Origin: Mallotus nudiflorus
Lineage: Eukaryota > Streptophyta > Magnoliopsida > Malpighiales > Euphorbiaceae
Assembly: GCA_947683625.1 (NCBI GenBank)
Contig: CANTUR010000239.1
Coordinates: forward strand, 6,863,001-6,927,000
Length of the DNA stretch: 64,000 bases
Direction of reading: 5' to 3'
The notes beneath the pieces were generated by a model. That model was not told the origin of the DNA, did not search any database, and saw only the letters and a list, made by a program, of their open reading frames with translations. The stretch's first letter is position 1; every line of letters starts with the position of its first letter. The position numbers were made by a program, and so were the translations under genes. Of the stretch, positions 12,475-25,521 are shown piece by piece.

Positions 12475-13614
12475 GGGCTATTTATAAAAAAAAAAATACA
12501 CAACATTTAGCATTTTTTACAATTTAATCATAACTTTTTAATTTTGACAATTTAAACTATAAATTTACAAAAGTTTGCAAGTCGAAACACCGGTGCAAAA
12601 TCTGGCAAGCTTCTTGCTTATGTGGCAAGAATGACTCTAATATCTTGCCGCCGATCTCTACGAAATGACAAAACATTATAGCCTGATCACTCTTATTCTT
12701 AGTTGTATTATTGCCGTCAGTGTTCAATTCGGTTGGGCCTTATAAATACATGCAAGTTGGTCAAAAAGAAAAAAAAAAAATTCTAAGATCATTTGTATTG
12801 CATTTTTTATTTTTAAATAATTTGATTTGTTTTTATTGCAGACACTTGAGATAGAACATGTCTTTTCTTCATTTATTTGGCTCTGCGGTCCTATAAGAAG
12901 CCCGTTGTGGTAAGTTACTTTTGACTTTTAATTAAGTTTTCATCAATTGAAGTTGTTGATTTTATTGTTTTCTTCAAATGCACAAGCACTTGATAGCTTC
13001 TTTAGAAATAAAGTCTCTTTTATTTTTATCTTGGAATTTTGAACAGCTGCAACTACTACTACCGCTAATCTCTTTTATTTTGTTTTTTACACTTTGCTTT
13101 CTTGTCTCTCTCAGTTCAGATCAATGGCCTCTTTAATGGGTATGTCTTGACTGATTTAAAAGTATCAACTTTAGACTCTGTTTTCATGTTTATGTTTGTT
13201 TTAATGGTGTGACTTGATTACAGGATTGATTAATGTGGCAATTGCAAAGAGAACCCATGTTGCAGAAAAGCTGATTTAAAGGACCCAAGAGAGGACTTGA
13301 CAGATGGAACAGAGAGAAAAGGAATTGGTACAATCAGTGGGCTTGTCTTAGGCTAAGCAAAGAAGAAAATGATGATGATCAAAACGATGTGTCTTGATAT
13401 ATTGAAACGATGAGTTTTGATGTAGGATAAGTATTTGTCTGAGGTGGCAAATGAAAATATACTTTGATTGCCACATAAGCTGTTGTTTGTCAGATTTTGC
13501 ACCGGTGTTTCCAATTGCAAACTTTTATAAATTTATAGTTTAAATTGTCAAAATTAAAAAATTACAATTAAATTGCAATAAGCACTAAATGTCGTATTTT
13601 TTTTTCAAATAACC
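12475..13614. mobile_element. Mutator-like element with long TIRs (Pack-MULE candidate)
   Basis: The ends are inverted repeats of about 150-165 bases. The left arm (12475-12640) and the reverse complement of the right arm share AATTTTGACAATTTAAACTA and CACCGGTGCAAAATCTG. The element is flanked by a perfect 9-base duplication TATTAAAAA (12466-12474 and 13615-13623), the hallmark of Mutator-family transposition. No transposase is present. The interior looks like gene sequence with splice signals: TTGCAG at 12836-12841 opens an exon-like piece that closes at GTAAGT near 12910. An ATG at 13123 starts MASLM, followed by a GTATGT donor, an ATTACAG acceptor near 13222 and a stop in frame after GLINVAIAKRTHVAEKLI. 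The donor gene was not recognised. Confidence 0.8.
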
Positions 13615-13943
13615 TATTAAAAATATAAAAAAAATAACGTGTCGATGCTTAAATCGAAAATTTATAAAAATTATAATTGAACTATAAGTTTAATGAGGTT
13701 GTTATATTAGATTTTTATATAAAGAAAATATAATTTTTTCATATTTTTTAAACTTTTATTAATAAAATAAATAATAATTTCTTATTATATTATGATTAAA
13801 GTTGAGAAAAATATTAATTAGAAAAAATATCAAAGGAATTTTGTATAACTATCAAATAAAATATTTATTTAAATTTTAATGAATTATAACTACATTAAAT
13901 TTGTAATTTTAAATTGTTGTATAAATAAATAACATTTTTATTG

Positions 13944-16900
13944 TGTCATGCCCGTACTTGAGATTTATCCTAAATTATATGTATAAAAAAATATTAAAAA
14001 TTAAATAAATTAAATTAAATATATGAATAATAAACAAATATTTATATACCCAAAATATTATAATAGTAAATTAAGGATGTGGATCAAGACTTAATTGCAA
14101 AACTCTAAAAGAGACTAGATTACAAAAAAAAAAAAAAGGAAAAGAATGGAGAGAGTGTAGGTCACACTCCCTTAAAAATTAGAGTTAATATTTATCTCTG
14201 GTGAATTGAAATAGTCTTTATCACCATTTTTTATGTTTATCACTTAAAAAAAAAAGATGATATGAATGTGCTAGAATTTTATTATGTGGCATCATAGAAA
14301 AAAAAAAGAAGAAGAAGATAAGAGAAGTAAGAGGAAACCTCTAGATTATGGGGGAAGAAGGAGGACTACATTACTACTTTTTAGGGAAAGGAATATCTCC
14401 AAATTGATTTCATCTCCAACTTGAGCTTATTACTTAACAAAAAACACACACACACACACACACACACACAAAGGAGGGAAGAATTAAGAGGAAGGGATGT
14501 AGGAGCTCTAGTAAGGTGAGTGAAATTTCTTTCCTTCTCTTCTCTTAAATTTGTATCTTAATCTTTATTAAATTGATTATCTCGTGGAATTCTCTTTCTT
14601 TGCTTTAGATTGATCACTTAATTTCTATTCAATTGAATATATATTTTTGATTGAATATCTCTATTGGTGAGTAAACTCTTCTTTCTTTTTTATTCTCGAT
14701 CCTGAGAATTTTGTTGGGTGAGTAAACATCTTCTTTCCAATTCTTTGTTCAATCTTAAGTTTGCCTAGAAACTCTTAAATGAATTTTGATTCTTAAAAAA
14801 AAAATCTTATCATTTAATGTTTCTAAAAATTAGATATTGAAGTTAATTGTTTAAATATGAATTGTGTAAAAAATATGTAAATATTGGTTTACACTTTGTG
14901 AGAATTCATCTAAAAACAAAAAGATTTACCATTAAAAATTCCAAAATTTGGTGCACCTGTGAATGGTAAAATTACAAGAGCTGTATCTTGAGTTGTGTAA
15001 CTCCAAATGAGATTATTTTTGTGTCAATAAAAACTTTAAAATATCACCTACAAATGTGTCAGAAATATCTTAAACTCAAATCTATTATTTTAATAGATTT
15101 TCAAAGGTGTACATTTTGTTGCGTAAAATCTGTAAACAGCTTGACTGACCAAATTTATTTTATTGATTTTCCTCACATATACATCAAATTGATGTAAATC
15201 CAATTGAAAACCACTCTACGCTCACATAAATTTAAATCTAAAAAATTTTATTTAAAAATATAAACCATAAAATATTTAATGAATTTTTTATTTGCACCTT
15301 GTAGATCTTGTCAATATGACAGTCTATTGAGTAGACACTATGAACTTAAAAAGACTATAAATTTAGTTAAACAACTCCAAATGAGGTGAATTTTAATCCT
15401 ATGGAAACTTGGAAATGTCCTTTATAACTTTGAGAAATAAGAAATATCAAATTTTGTTGTTTTGACACTCTTTTAGGGCAATACATTCATTATGCAACAT
15501 CAAGAAACAGTTTGACCATAGTGAGCAAAGTTTGATATAACTTCTCTGATATCCATCCAATTTGAGTAAAATCAATTACAAATCACTTTAACACATGAAA
15601 CTAATAATCCAACGAAAATTACTTGAAAATATACAATGTGGAATATTTAATGAAATTTTAAATGCACGTACATAAGCACTTGCACTCATAGTAGTGTCAT
15701 ATCAAAGAAGTAAATATATATAATAGGAAATGTATTTTCCTTAAAAGTATATATGATGAAGAGAAGTGAGTATTGATAATGAATTGTTGGCTCATAAGAG
15801 TTTTTGTTGAAGAGAAATTTTTTAGCACAAGTGCATGTGTTAAAAGATAGTAAGTTCATACTTAGGGTATGATAGGATTAGTAAATTGGCAAAGTGTCTA
15901 GGACACAATCTTTCATCATGTGAGACAAGGAATAAATGGACTATTTGTTATGGCCATGTTGTGATGTGATTATTTTTAGTCCTTGGAACAAGAGGCTTAT
16001 GATCCTTTGAGGTATATCGAGCAATATTATATTGAAATTAAGTCATGTGCATATTGACATGAGTTACCTTTAGTGTGATGTGAGTACTAGCCGCATTAAT
16101 ATTTGCTTATACATGTCGTATAGTGTTCTAAATCATATGAGAATAATTTTAAATATTATTTAGAATTGAATTGGATTAAAAATCCTTTCTACATGTATTT
16201 AATATATTATAAAGTTCAATCAAATATTATTTTTAATCATTAAGTATTACTATTGTTGAAATATGAGTTTCAGCCCGAGCTTAAGTAAACAAGTTGCACA
16301 AGTATAACTGAGTTATGCCAAATATTATATTTTGTCAAAACTATGAAAGAATACTTGTAAGCTGTAAATAAATTATCTATAATTATAATGATATAAATTC
16401 ATGATGAATATTAATAGATGTAAGTTTAATAATAAAATAATTACTAGTAATGCTCATTTCGATTTTGTTTATTATGCATTATTCTTTCTCTTTTCGAGTA
16501 AGCTTTCTTGATTGATTTGCCTTGATACTTCAGCGATATTGCACCTTTACTACTATTCTGTTCACTCACTGGGTATTTTCTTGTGAAAATACTCATCACT
16601 CCTTTTTGTATTTTTTTCAAAATAATTAATTTTTGTGGATAGCCATATGGATTGTAACTTGAGGTGTAGCCTATCATACTTGAGACGAGCTTATTATAGG
16701 TGACAAAGTTTTATCAAGCTAATATTTGAATATGAAGTGAATGGAAACAATAATCACAACGCTAATCATGAAGTCTTGTAAATTTTGGTTTTATGTATAG
16801 GTTGTTTAGAATAGATTAGGAAATAGGTATTTTCAATGGTTATGTATTTGTATTATAAAGAGGAGCTGTTTGTTTAAAGATGTAGTTAAGTTATTTATAA

Positions 16901-17031
16901 TTGCAATTTTAGATAGATAAATATTTGTAAATAGTTAAATTTAGTTTAGAAGTAATACTCGCTCACATTGGTGCTTGAATTAAATTGGTTAGGATTATAC
17001 CTGTCTAATGAGAATGCCAGTGGGCGCCACA
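13944..17031 (+). mobile_element. Solo LTR (TGTCATGCCC...GGGCGCCACA)
   Basis: It begins TGTCATGCCCGTACTTGAG and ends GTGGGCGCCACA. The flanks are a perfect 5-base duplication TATTG (13939-13943 and 17032-17036). There is no second LTR and no coding region, so it is a solo LTR of about 3.1 kb. The strand is assigned from the resemblance of its start to TGTCACGACC-type LTRs. The frames at 14988-15197 and 16444-16677 lie inside it and have no recognisable domain. Confidence 0.85.
14444..14470. repeat. (CA)n microsatellite
   Basis: About 13 uninterrupted CA units inside the solo LTR. Confidence 0.9.
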
Positions 17032-17036
17032 TATTG

Positions 17037-19219
17037 TTTTTTAAAATTGTATTTAATTAAATAATAATAATATCAAAGCATATATTTAATAGTTTATTTA
17101 CTATATCAAGTCTAAAAAACTTTTTATCTGCATATGAAACACGTGGTTATTTACTAATTTTTTTAAAATAAATAATATTTTTCATTAGTGAAAAGATATT
17201 TAAATTTTTATAACAAAAATAGTTTAGTTAGATATATTTAATACTTCATAAATCATAAATAAGATTTATCAAAATGAATCAAAAGTAAATAATTAAATTA
17301 AATTTATTTCAAAATTAATATATTATATCACTTGTTATTATTTTAGAAAATAGCTCATAATTTTATATAAAAAATTCATGACATTTAATATTTTTAAAAA
17401 ACAATTCATAATTCTAAAAATAAAAGTTTATGAATGTTTTAAAAGTAATTATAATGTTTAACTTCTAAAGTAAAAAGTAAAATAAATTATAATTAATTGT
17501 GTTACGTGTTAAATTTACACTAAAAAGTTCATAACTTTACATGATAAACTAGGTTTATGCAAGAATTTTCCATTTGTGTGTCATTTTATTTTTTCAAATC
17601 TCTTTTTATTTTTTACCACATTGTCAATAAATAAAAAATATAGTTTCTCATTGATAATAAATTTTAATAAAAACAATTTTTTTCTAGCATTTAACTATAA
17701 TCGTTTTCATTTTTATTAAAAATAAATTATAATTTCTCATTGATATTCAACATATATTATAATTAGTTCATAAATTTTTTATTGATATATATATATATAT
17801 ATAATTTATGTATATATAACCACGTACTTCACATGTGAATAAAAAATTATTTAGATTTGTGATAGTAAATAAACTATTAAATATATACTTTAATAATATT
17901 AATAAAAAAATTTAAAAATAATAAAAATGTTATCTATTTATGTAACATTTTAACATTAAACGCTTAATATAATTATAATTCATGACAATTTTATAAATTT
18001 TTTATTTAAATAATTAAATTTTATTCCTTTAATATCTATTATAATTAATATTTATCTCAACTCTAAAACTGCATAAAAAAATATTACAACCATAATTAAT
18101 TATAAGATGATAAGAAATTATTTTTTATTTTTAATAAAAAAATTTAAAAATAATAAAAATTTATATTTTTTATATAACAATTTAAATAATACAATTTCAT
18201 TAAACCTATAATTTGTTACCATCTTAGCAAATATTTTGAACACTAACGCTTTGTTTCTTTAGTATTTTTCATATTAATTCTTTTATTTACTCAAAAATTA
18301 ATTTAATGTAATTTTTCAATTTTAGCTATAATTAAATGATAAAATTAATTAATTTAATTTTAGCTCTTTCTTATTAAATTTTATAAAAATATATATAAAT
18401 GATAATTACACTTTTCATATATAACAAAAATACTATTCTCAAATAAATTATATGCTCCATTTTTATAATATAAATAAAGATTCAAAAAATAAAAAAAATT
18501 AATTAGTTACTTAATAGTTTAATAATTTTTTGTAGCAAATTTTAATTTAACAATTTCTTAAAAATAAGAAGAGTATTATTTAATTTATATGATAGTCTAA
18601 TTTTTCAATTTTGATAGTGTTACGTTAAGACATAGTATTTTATTATAGTTTTAAAAATTTTTCTATTTAAACAATTATACAACGCTCTTTCAATATTTTA
18701 ATCTAAATAATAATCTAGTTTTCTAAAATTTATAACATTATAATATAGTAATCTGTTACATTCTTTATATATTTTCTATTTAAACACAATAATTTTTCAA
18801 CATTTTTATGTTAATATGTTTTCATAATTAATTATTTTATAAATTTGTTAATTTTGATTTTGATTATTTGCTTATTAAATTTAATTTTGTAAGATTTATA
18901 AAATTGTATTATAAAATTTGATTTATATTAGATAAAATATATAAGTAGACCTAATTAAAATAGAAAAATCTATTTTTTCTTTACAAACTTACTACTAAAC
19001 TTTTAATTAATTTTATTTTATTAGAGACAAAATAAAAGTTAACCTAATTAAAATAGAAAATATATTTTCAATTAAATTAGAATTAATTTAATATTTATTA
19101 GAAATAAAATATAAATTAACCTAATTAGAATAGGAAATATATTTTCGATTATATTTTAACTAATTATATTTTATTTTTATTAATAAATGACTAAATTATT
19201 CAATTTTTATATGGTAATG
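17037..19219. other. AT-rich intergenic DNA without genes
   Basis: Extremely AT-rich, no frame of note. A short (TA)n run lies near 17785-17802. Repeated variants of AATATAATTAACCTAATTAAAATAGAAA occur at 18950-19145, possibly an old minisatellite or decayed repeat. Confidence 0.5.
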
Positions 19220-19737
19220 AGGTTAAATGCAAAATTGATCACCCAACTTTACACTGATTACAATTTAGATATTAAACTTCAATTTGTTTCTTTAAAGTCA
19301 CCTAACTTTGATTTTATTTCAAAAAGGATATTGTCAAAAATTTTTAGTCCTCACAATTTCACTTAAAAATAATTTTAATTCTTCAATTTTTTTATCTTTT
19401 CAATTTAGTCTATAAATTATTAAAAGTTTAAAAGTTTACTTTTTCTAAACTCTGATATCATTTGGAATGAGTTTTCTTTTACTGGGTCAAACAAAAATGA
19501 TTTTAAAATTTTTCCTTATTTCTTATAAATGTATTGAAAAGTTGAACTTATTTGTAAAAAAAAAATCTTCAATTCTGAATTAAAATTGTAATTTTGAATT
19601 GTTCAGGTACCAACAAAATTTTTAGTAACAGTTATGAAACGAAATATAAATTTGGTACCTAAAAAAATACAAATTGAAGTTTAATAACGTAATTGAAACA
19701 AATAAAAAATTAAGTACTCTCCTGTGCATTTGACCCT
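19220..19737. mobile_element. Non-autonomous MULE-type MITE
   Basis: The left end AGGTTAAATGCA and the reverse complement of the right end AGGGTCAAATGCA are inverted repeats. The similarity extends inward to ATTAAACTTCAATTTGT. The element is flanked by 9-base near-perfect duplications ATGGTAATG (19211-19219) and ATGATAATG (19738-19746), one mismatch. No coding capacity. Confidence 0.7.
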
Positions 19738-19919
19738 ATGATAATGAATGAAAACTTTCTCAAAACTAGTTGTGAATATGCACTTTGTGTGATAATATAT
19801 ATATTAAAATAAATAATTAAATAATTTTGGTAAATTAAAAGTACAAATTAAAGAAATATAAAAATAAAAACTTAAAAGTTATTGCAATAGTTTTATTTTA
19901 TTATTTTTATTAAGAGTAC

Positions 19920-19921
<2 letters not shown>

Positions 19922-19965
<44 letters not shown>
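19922..19965. repeat. (ATA)n microsatellite
   Basis: About 14 trinucleotide units of ATA/TAA. Confidence 0.9.
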
Positions 19966-20255
19966 TGAATAAATAAAAGAAAAGTAGAAAACAATTGAAA
20001 GAATAAGGATGTTTTAGTTAGAATAAAATATATAAATTTTTATCAAAAGAGAGAGTAAGGTTTTAGATGTAAAAGAAATAAAGTGTTTTATATAGAATAA
20101 AACAGATCTATTCAAAAATTAGTTTTTTATAATTTTTAGAAAAATATTATAAATTCAATAAAAAATTTGTGTGATAAAAAGATTTTTTATAGCTTTTACA
20201 AAAGTATTGTAAATTTAATAAAAATTTAGTGTTTAAAATTAAAAGGTAACTAAAA

Positions 20256-20328
20256 TGGAGATGCGGGGTATCGATCCCCGTACCTCTCGCATGCTAAGCG
20301 AGCGCTCTACCATCTGAGCTACATCCCC
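20256..20328 (-). tRNA. tRNA-Ala(AGC): tRNA-Ala, anticodon AGC
   Basis: On the - strand this 73-base sequence folds as a standard nuclear tRNA. The acceptor arm GGGGATG pairs with CATCTCC (one G-U pair), the discriminator is A, and no CCA is encoded. The D arm contains GTAGCTCAGATGGTAGAGC (box A). The anticodon stem CTCGC/GCGAG closes loop TTAGCAT with anticodon AGC. The T arm contains GGATCGATACC (box B). TTTT follows at once on the - strand (AAAA at 20252-20255), a pol III terminator. AGC reads Ala GCU (and GCC after inosine modification). It looks intact. Confidence 0.97.
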
Positions 20329-20990
20329 ATTGTTCAACATTTTGAAAACATGCCTTATACTCGCTTTCTTAAATGCTTTTTTTTTTAAACATAATTGCTA
20401 TTGTTTCCTCTGTAGAATAGGTTTTATGGGAAGTATGATATTTTTTATGATGCAAAGCAAAGTGTTTAAAAATTAAAATGATGTTTATTTGTATAAAAAG
20501 AATTAAAGATTGATGATTTTTAATAATATAGATAGTTTTTAATAATTTTCAATGATTTTAAATTTTAGAAGAAAATGAAGATTGTACCCATCCTTAAAAA
20601 ATCAAAACGAGTCTAATAGTATTCTTAAATTAAAGTCTCAACAATTCTTGTTAATGGATTAAGCAAATTCAATATTAATATTAATCATTTCATATGTCAT
20701 TACCGAATCATCAGAAGAATGTTATAAATTTGACAAAAATTATAAAAGTTTAGATTTTGTGGCATCATTAGATTGTTGGCATTCGGTAGTTGTTGGGTTT
20801 GCACAATGTGATCAAATTCAAAAATGTATTGGATTAATTTTTTTGTTTAACTGATTAGACTAATTAATTCTCCACTACAATGAAAAAAAAGTAAAGAGAA
20901 TGATAACAAGCATAGTGGAAGAGGAGGTAGTGGCAGCCGTGATAGTGGTTATAAAGGATGATAATTCTGGTGGCAATGACAATTAATATA
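20329..20990. other. Intergenic DNA upstream of the tRNA, nothing recognised
   Basis: AT-rich sequence with no frame above 60 codons. A GA/GGT-rich patch at 20905-20980 (GGAAGAGGAGGTAGTGGCAG) is the only compositional change. Confidence 0.4.
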
Positions 20991-20994
20991 TAAG

Positions 20995-21647
20995 AAAGGT
21001 ATTTAATATTAAAGTAAATTTTATTTTAAAATTTAATCAATATAGTAAATATTAAAGTAAATAAATAAATATATATATAATGTTGAGTTTTAAAGTTATT
21101 AAACTAAAAGTTTGATAAATATTTATTTTTATATTTGAGTATTTATCATAAAATTTAATGTGTCAAATTTTTTAAAATTTTTATTTTTATTAAAAATAAA
21201 ATATTTATTATAATTTTTTAGTATTATTTGTCAACTAAAACACTATTATACATATTCTAATACTATTCAAATTTTAAGAGTTTTTATATAATTCGTATTT
21301 TTAATCTCAAATCACTCAATTATTTTTCCAAAACCATTAGAAATTATATTTTTAATTTTTTTTAACTATTATAGATACTCCAATAGGAATTTAATAGTTT
21401 CAAAATAAATTCTATTATATTTAAAAATAATGGCAATAAAAATTCTTATTTTAAAATACAAATAAAAATTCTTATTTTTATATGTACTTTTAATAAAAAT
21501 ATTAAATAAAATTGTTATAATAACTTTCTAAATTTTTACTTTATATTTAATTAATTTATACTTTTAAATTTATTAAAACTATTTAGTAATTATATTAAAA
21601 TGTATATATTATTTAAAGTCCGCGCAATGTACGGATTCACAACTAGG
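20995..21647 (+). mobile_element. Non-autonomous Helitron remnant
   Basis: The 3' end AGTCCGCGCAATGTACGGATT forms a short hairpin (TCCG...CGGA), followed a few bases later by CTAGG, a one-base variant of the Helitron end CTRRT. The body (GTTGAGTTTTAAAGTTATTAAACTA, ...GTATTTATCA..., ACTAAAACACTATTATACATAT) matches the elements at 41661-42553 and 42554-43570. The 5' end is not sharply defined. Confidence 0.65.
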
Positions 21648-21998
21648 TGTACTTAAATAAAAATTAATTTAGCATAATTTTATTTGTGTATATATAAATG
21701 TGCGAAATATTAGAATTATGTGTTTTTTTTTTTTACAATAGTATGTATATATATATCATATTATCTATTATGTAGGTGGAATATATAATTTCATCCATAA
21801 ACTTTACTCAATTATTATATGTAAACTCTCAACTTTCATTTTATTCAATTTAACTTATTAATTTTTATTTTTTACTTATTTAGCCTATATAACTTATATT
21901 TTTTTACTAATTTCACTTCTTTATTTATATTTTTCATTTATTTAAGCTTAGCGCGAGTCAAATACATGCATTTATCTGGTATGTAAGAAGAGTTAAAT

Positions 21999-24900
21999 TG
22001 TTATGACTTATATTTTTTTAAATTAATTTATTTTAAAATGAGATATGTAGTATTAATAAATTCAAAAGTTATATTTGAGTATTTTATTATTTTGTGGTTA
22101 ATATTTATTATTTTATGTTTGATTATAATTTTCTATGTAAATATTTATTTCGAGACTTATTATTTCGGATAATTAATTTACGTTATTTATATTTACTACT
22201 TTGAAAATAATTATTTTAATAATATTATTTAAGTACTAAGATTATTTTATTGATTGACTTAATTTTGAGTGTTGTTTTTTTTATTATTTAATTATTCCAT
22301 AATATTGTTTATTTTTATCATCATCATCATCATTATTATTATTATTATTATTTTTATTTTTAAAGGTTATATATATGTGTGTTACATATATAGTGTGTGT
22401 ATATATAAATTATAGACTAAAATAAAGTTGACCACATTATTTTAAAAATACTTTATTATATAATATTATAATATTATATATATATACACATGCATAAACC
22501 CATACATACATTCAATAAGTATATATTCATATACAAACAAACATAAACATGCATACATTCAATAAATATATGTATACTTTCACAGTAAACATAACAAACT
22601 AACTAAAAAAAAATGCAAACCTATTGTCATCTTCATCTCCTCCCGCTGTCGTCCCGTTCAAAAGCCGTCACTGTGCCTCCCTGGTGTCCAGCAGCTCTGC
22701 CCTCCTTTCAGTCGCCTTCCGCCACCCTTCCTCCCTCTTCTCCGGCGTCAGTGGCTTGCAAAACCAAAGGAAATCGAAAACCTCAATCTCCGGCCAACCT
22801 TGCTTTTCTGGCTACCATTTCTCGAGCTTCCAGTGTCTATCAACTCCCCTAGCTCCGGTGAGCATGAATCTAAACTTAGTTTAAACTTTCATCACCTATT
22901 TCTTGAGTTTTGATGATTTTTAGTTTTTGAAGTTTTAGGATTTTTTATTTTTTTAAGCCTGATCTTTATGAATCTTGTAAACTCCCTTTACAAATGTGAT
23001 TCTTGGTAGCTTAATCTACCTCTATGAATTTTTGTAGAATTTTTGGAATTTATTTTAATTTTTGTGAATTTTTGAATATTTTATTATTATTTTATTAATT
23101 TTCTTAAATTAATTATTAAAATTATAAATTTGGTATATTTGGTGTTATTATGAGTTAATATTAATTTTAGAGTAAAGAAAATAAATTTTGAGAATATTAT
23201 ATAATTTTTAGGAATTTTTATAGTTTATGTCAAAATTGAATAATTAGGTTAGAGTTCGATTTTTGTTGGAATATTGGTTTAAATATGTGTTTTAATTAAT
23301 ATTAATAAAATATATGTTGAGAAAATAATTTTTATGCATTTGTATAATTTTTAGGGAATTTTTTTGTAATAATAGTATATTATGTATATTTTTGTATTAT
23401 AGGGGTAAATACATAATTTTGTGATAATTATAGCTAAATAATATATTTTAGTTGGTTTTAATAATATTTAAGGAATTAAAAGGATTTTTACAAATTACTT
23501 ACTATTTTTAACTAATTAATAATAATTTTCAAAAATTATTTTCAAATAATAGATTATATATTATTTTGGGTACTAAAATGGGTTTTAAATTAATTTTATT
23601 ATATAATTAAACTATTTAAGTAATTAAATGTGGATTTTATTAATTAGAATTAAATTGTGGTGTTTGGTTGGATTGTGAACTCGATCGGGCTAAGTGTAGT
23701 ATTAGAGAGCCGACCTGAGTATAATTAAATGTGAATACTATAAGTGCGTTTTTTTATGCAGGAATGGCTCTACCTACGGTAGAGAGATATCTGTTTTATA
23801 GGGGAGACTCTGCCGAAATTTCGATAGATTTTCTTGTAAAACGTGACATTTTCCGTAATTTTCTAGCATAAATTAGGGTATTCCAATCTCTTGAGTCTTA
23901 TCTGGTTTTTCCCGAGTTATTATAGAGTCTCGTAATTTTATTAATTTCACTTCTTATTCCATAAGTATGATTTTAAAAATAAATATGTTAATTTTTTTAG
24001 AGAGTTCCGGAGCGAGAGCTTCTGGATGGAGGCAAATACGCGGTCATCAACCATCTCGCTCATTATATAAGTTAATGAATTGATCTGTGTGTGTGTTTTC
24101 TTTAAAATTGCATGCGCTCATATTTTTAGTATTGTTTACATTATCGAGAATTTTCATTTTAATGTATTTATTTATTTATTTCAAAATTAGTTTTGAGAAA
24201 TTTTGGTAGAACGGGCTACCTGGTGGGTTTCACCAGGACTGTGTGCACATGATGGAGATTAAAAGATGGATCCAAAAATATGTATGACTTGTGGTTATAA
24301 ACTGGGACGGGTGCCTCGGTGGAAGCCTCTGCTCTCGGGGATCGCCAGTGATGTGGAAAGTTAAAAATAGGCTGGGATGGGTACCTCGGTGGATGTCTTA
24401 GCTCTCAGGGACCGTCAGTGCTATGTGTTTGGATTAAGTGGATGACTGCGGCTTGGTGCCTCGATTGATGCCTCTGCTCTTGGAGATCGATAGTCTAGTT
24501 GGATTAAGTGGGCCCAACTGACCATTTAAAATTGGGTTTAGGGTTCTATCGAGATTTTTCAGAAGCTGTATATGTATATATATTATAAATTATTTTGATA
24601 CATCTAAACAATTTTCAAAATTAGTTTTGAGAAATTTTGATAGAACGGATTACATGGTGGGTTCCATCAGGACCGTGTGCACATGGTAGAGATTAAGAGA
24701 TGAATCCAAAAATATGTAAGACTTATGGTTATAAATTGGGACGAGTGCCTCGGTGGAAGCCTCTGCTCTCGGGGATCGCCAGTGATACGAAAAGTTAAAA
24801 ATAGGCTGAGATGGGTGCCTCGATAGATGTCTTAGCTCTCGGGGATCGCCAGTGCCATGTGTTTGGATTAAGTGGATGACTGCGGCTTGGTGCCTTGGTT

Positions 24901-25521
24901 GATGCCTCTGCTCTCGGGGATCGGCAGTCTAGTTGGATTAAGTGGACCCAGTTGGCCATTTAGAATTAGGTTTAGGGTTCTATCGAGATTTTTCAGAAGT
25001 TGTATATGTATATATATTATAAATTATTTTTGATACATCTAAACGATTTTCAAGAAGGTTTTCAAACCGTACAACTCTTTTATTAACTTACTCAGTAAGG
25101 TTTGACTCCCTCAATTTATTTTTTTCAGGAGTTTAGAACTTTTCTATTAGACCTATTTCTCTTTGCCGTGTAGCTTCATTATCGGCTATTTTGCGTAAAT
25201 CTACTTAGTTATGTTATGTTTATTTTAATGTACTGCAATAAAGAAAACTGTTTAATTGAATATTTTATTTGGGTCATGTACTTATAATATTGTGTATTGA
25301 TATATTATTTGTATAATTGATGTTTATTTACTTTATGCACTATGATGTTATGATTTAAATTATATTAAAAAAAATTAGTTTGATAATGTGCATTGTAATT
25401 TAATTATTTATTGTAAGGTTTTAAAGTTTTTTTTTTTGAAATTCTATATTTTTTTAAGGTTTATCTTTATGATTTTTTATTCTGTAGTGTCGATCATGTA
25501 ACTTGAGTTCGAGTTGTGACA
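21999..25521 (-). mobile_element. Solo LTR of the TGTCACAAC family, - strand
   Basis: On the - strand it runs from TGTCACAACTCGAACTC (at 25521) to ...AAGTCATAACA (at 21999). A perfect 5-base duplication TAAAT flanks it (21994-21998 and 25522-25526). It is homologous to the inner LTR at 54771-58012, including the end region (AAATTAATTTA...GAGATATGTAGTATTAATAA). No coding region and no partner LTR are present. The CDS-like frames at 22613-22884 lie in a GC-richer block of the LTR. That block has splice- or leader-like character but no recognisable protein. Confidence 0.88.
24181..25046. repeat. 434-bp internal tandem duplication in the solo LTR
   Basis: The block starting TCAAAATTAGTTTTGAGAAA occurs at 24181 and again at 24615 (period 434). 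Each copy holds two smaller repeats of the type GGGTGCCTCGGTGGAAGC...CTCTCGGGGATCGCCAGTG. The related plus-strand LTRs have shorter versions of this GAGACACT repeat. Confidence 0.85.

Noticed and set aside
16444..16677. 77-codon - strand frame
   Set aside because: Inside the solo LTR 13944-17031; no domain or splice context.
22613..22884. Coding frames in a GC-richer Pro/Ser block
   Set aside because: They lie wholly inside the solo LTR 21999-25521, overlap in two frames and have no recognisable domain.
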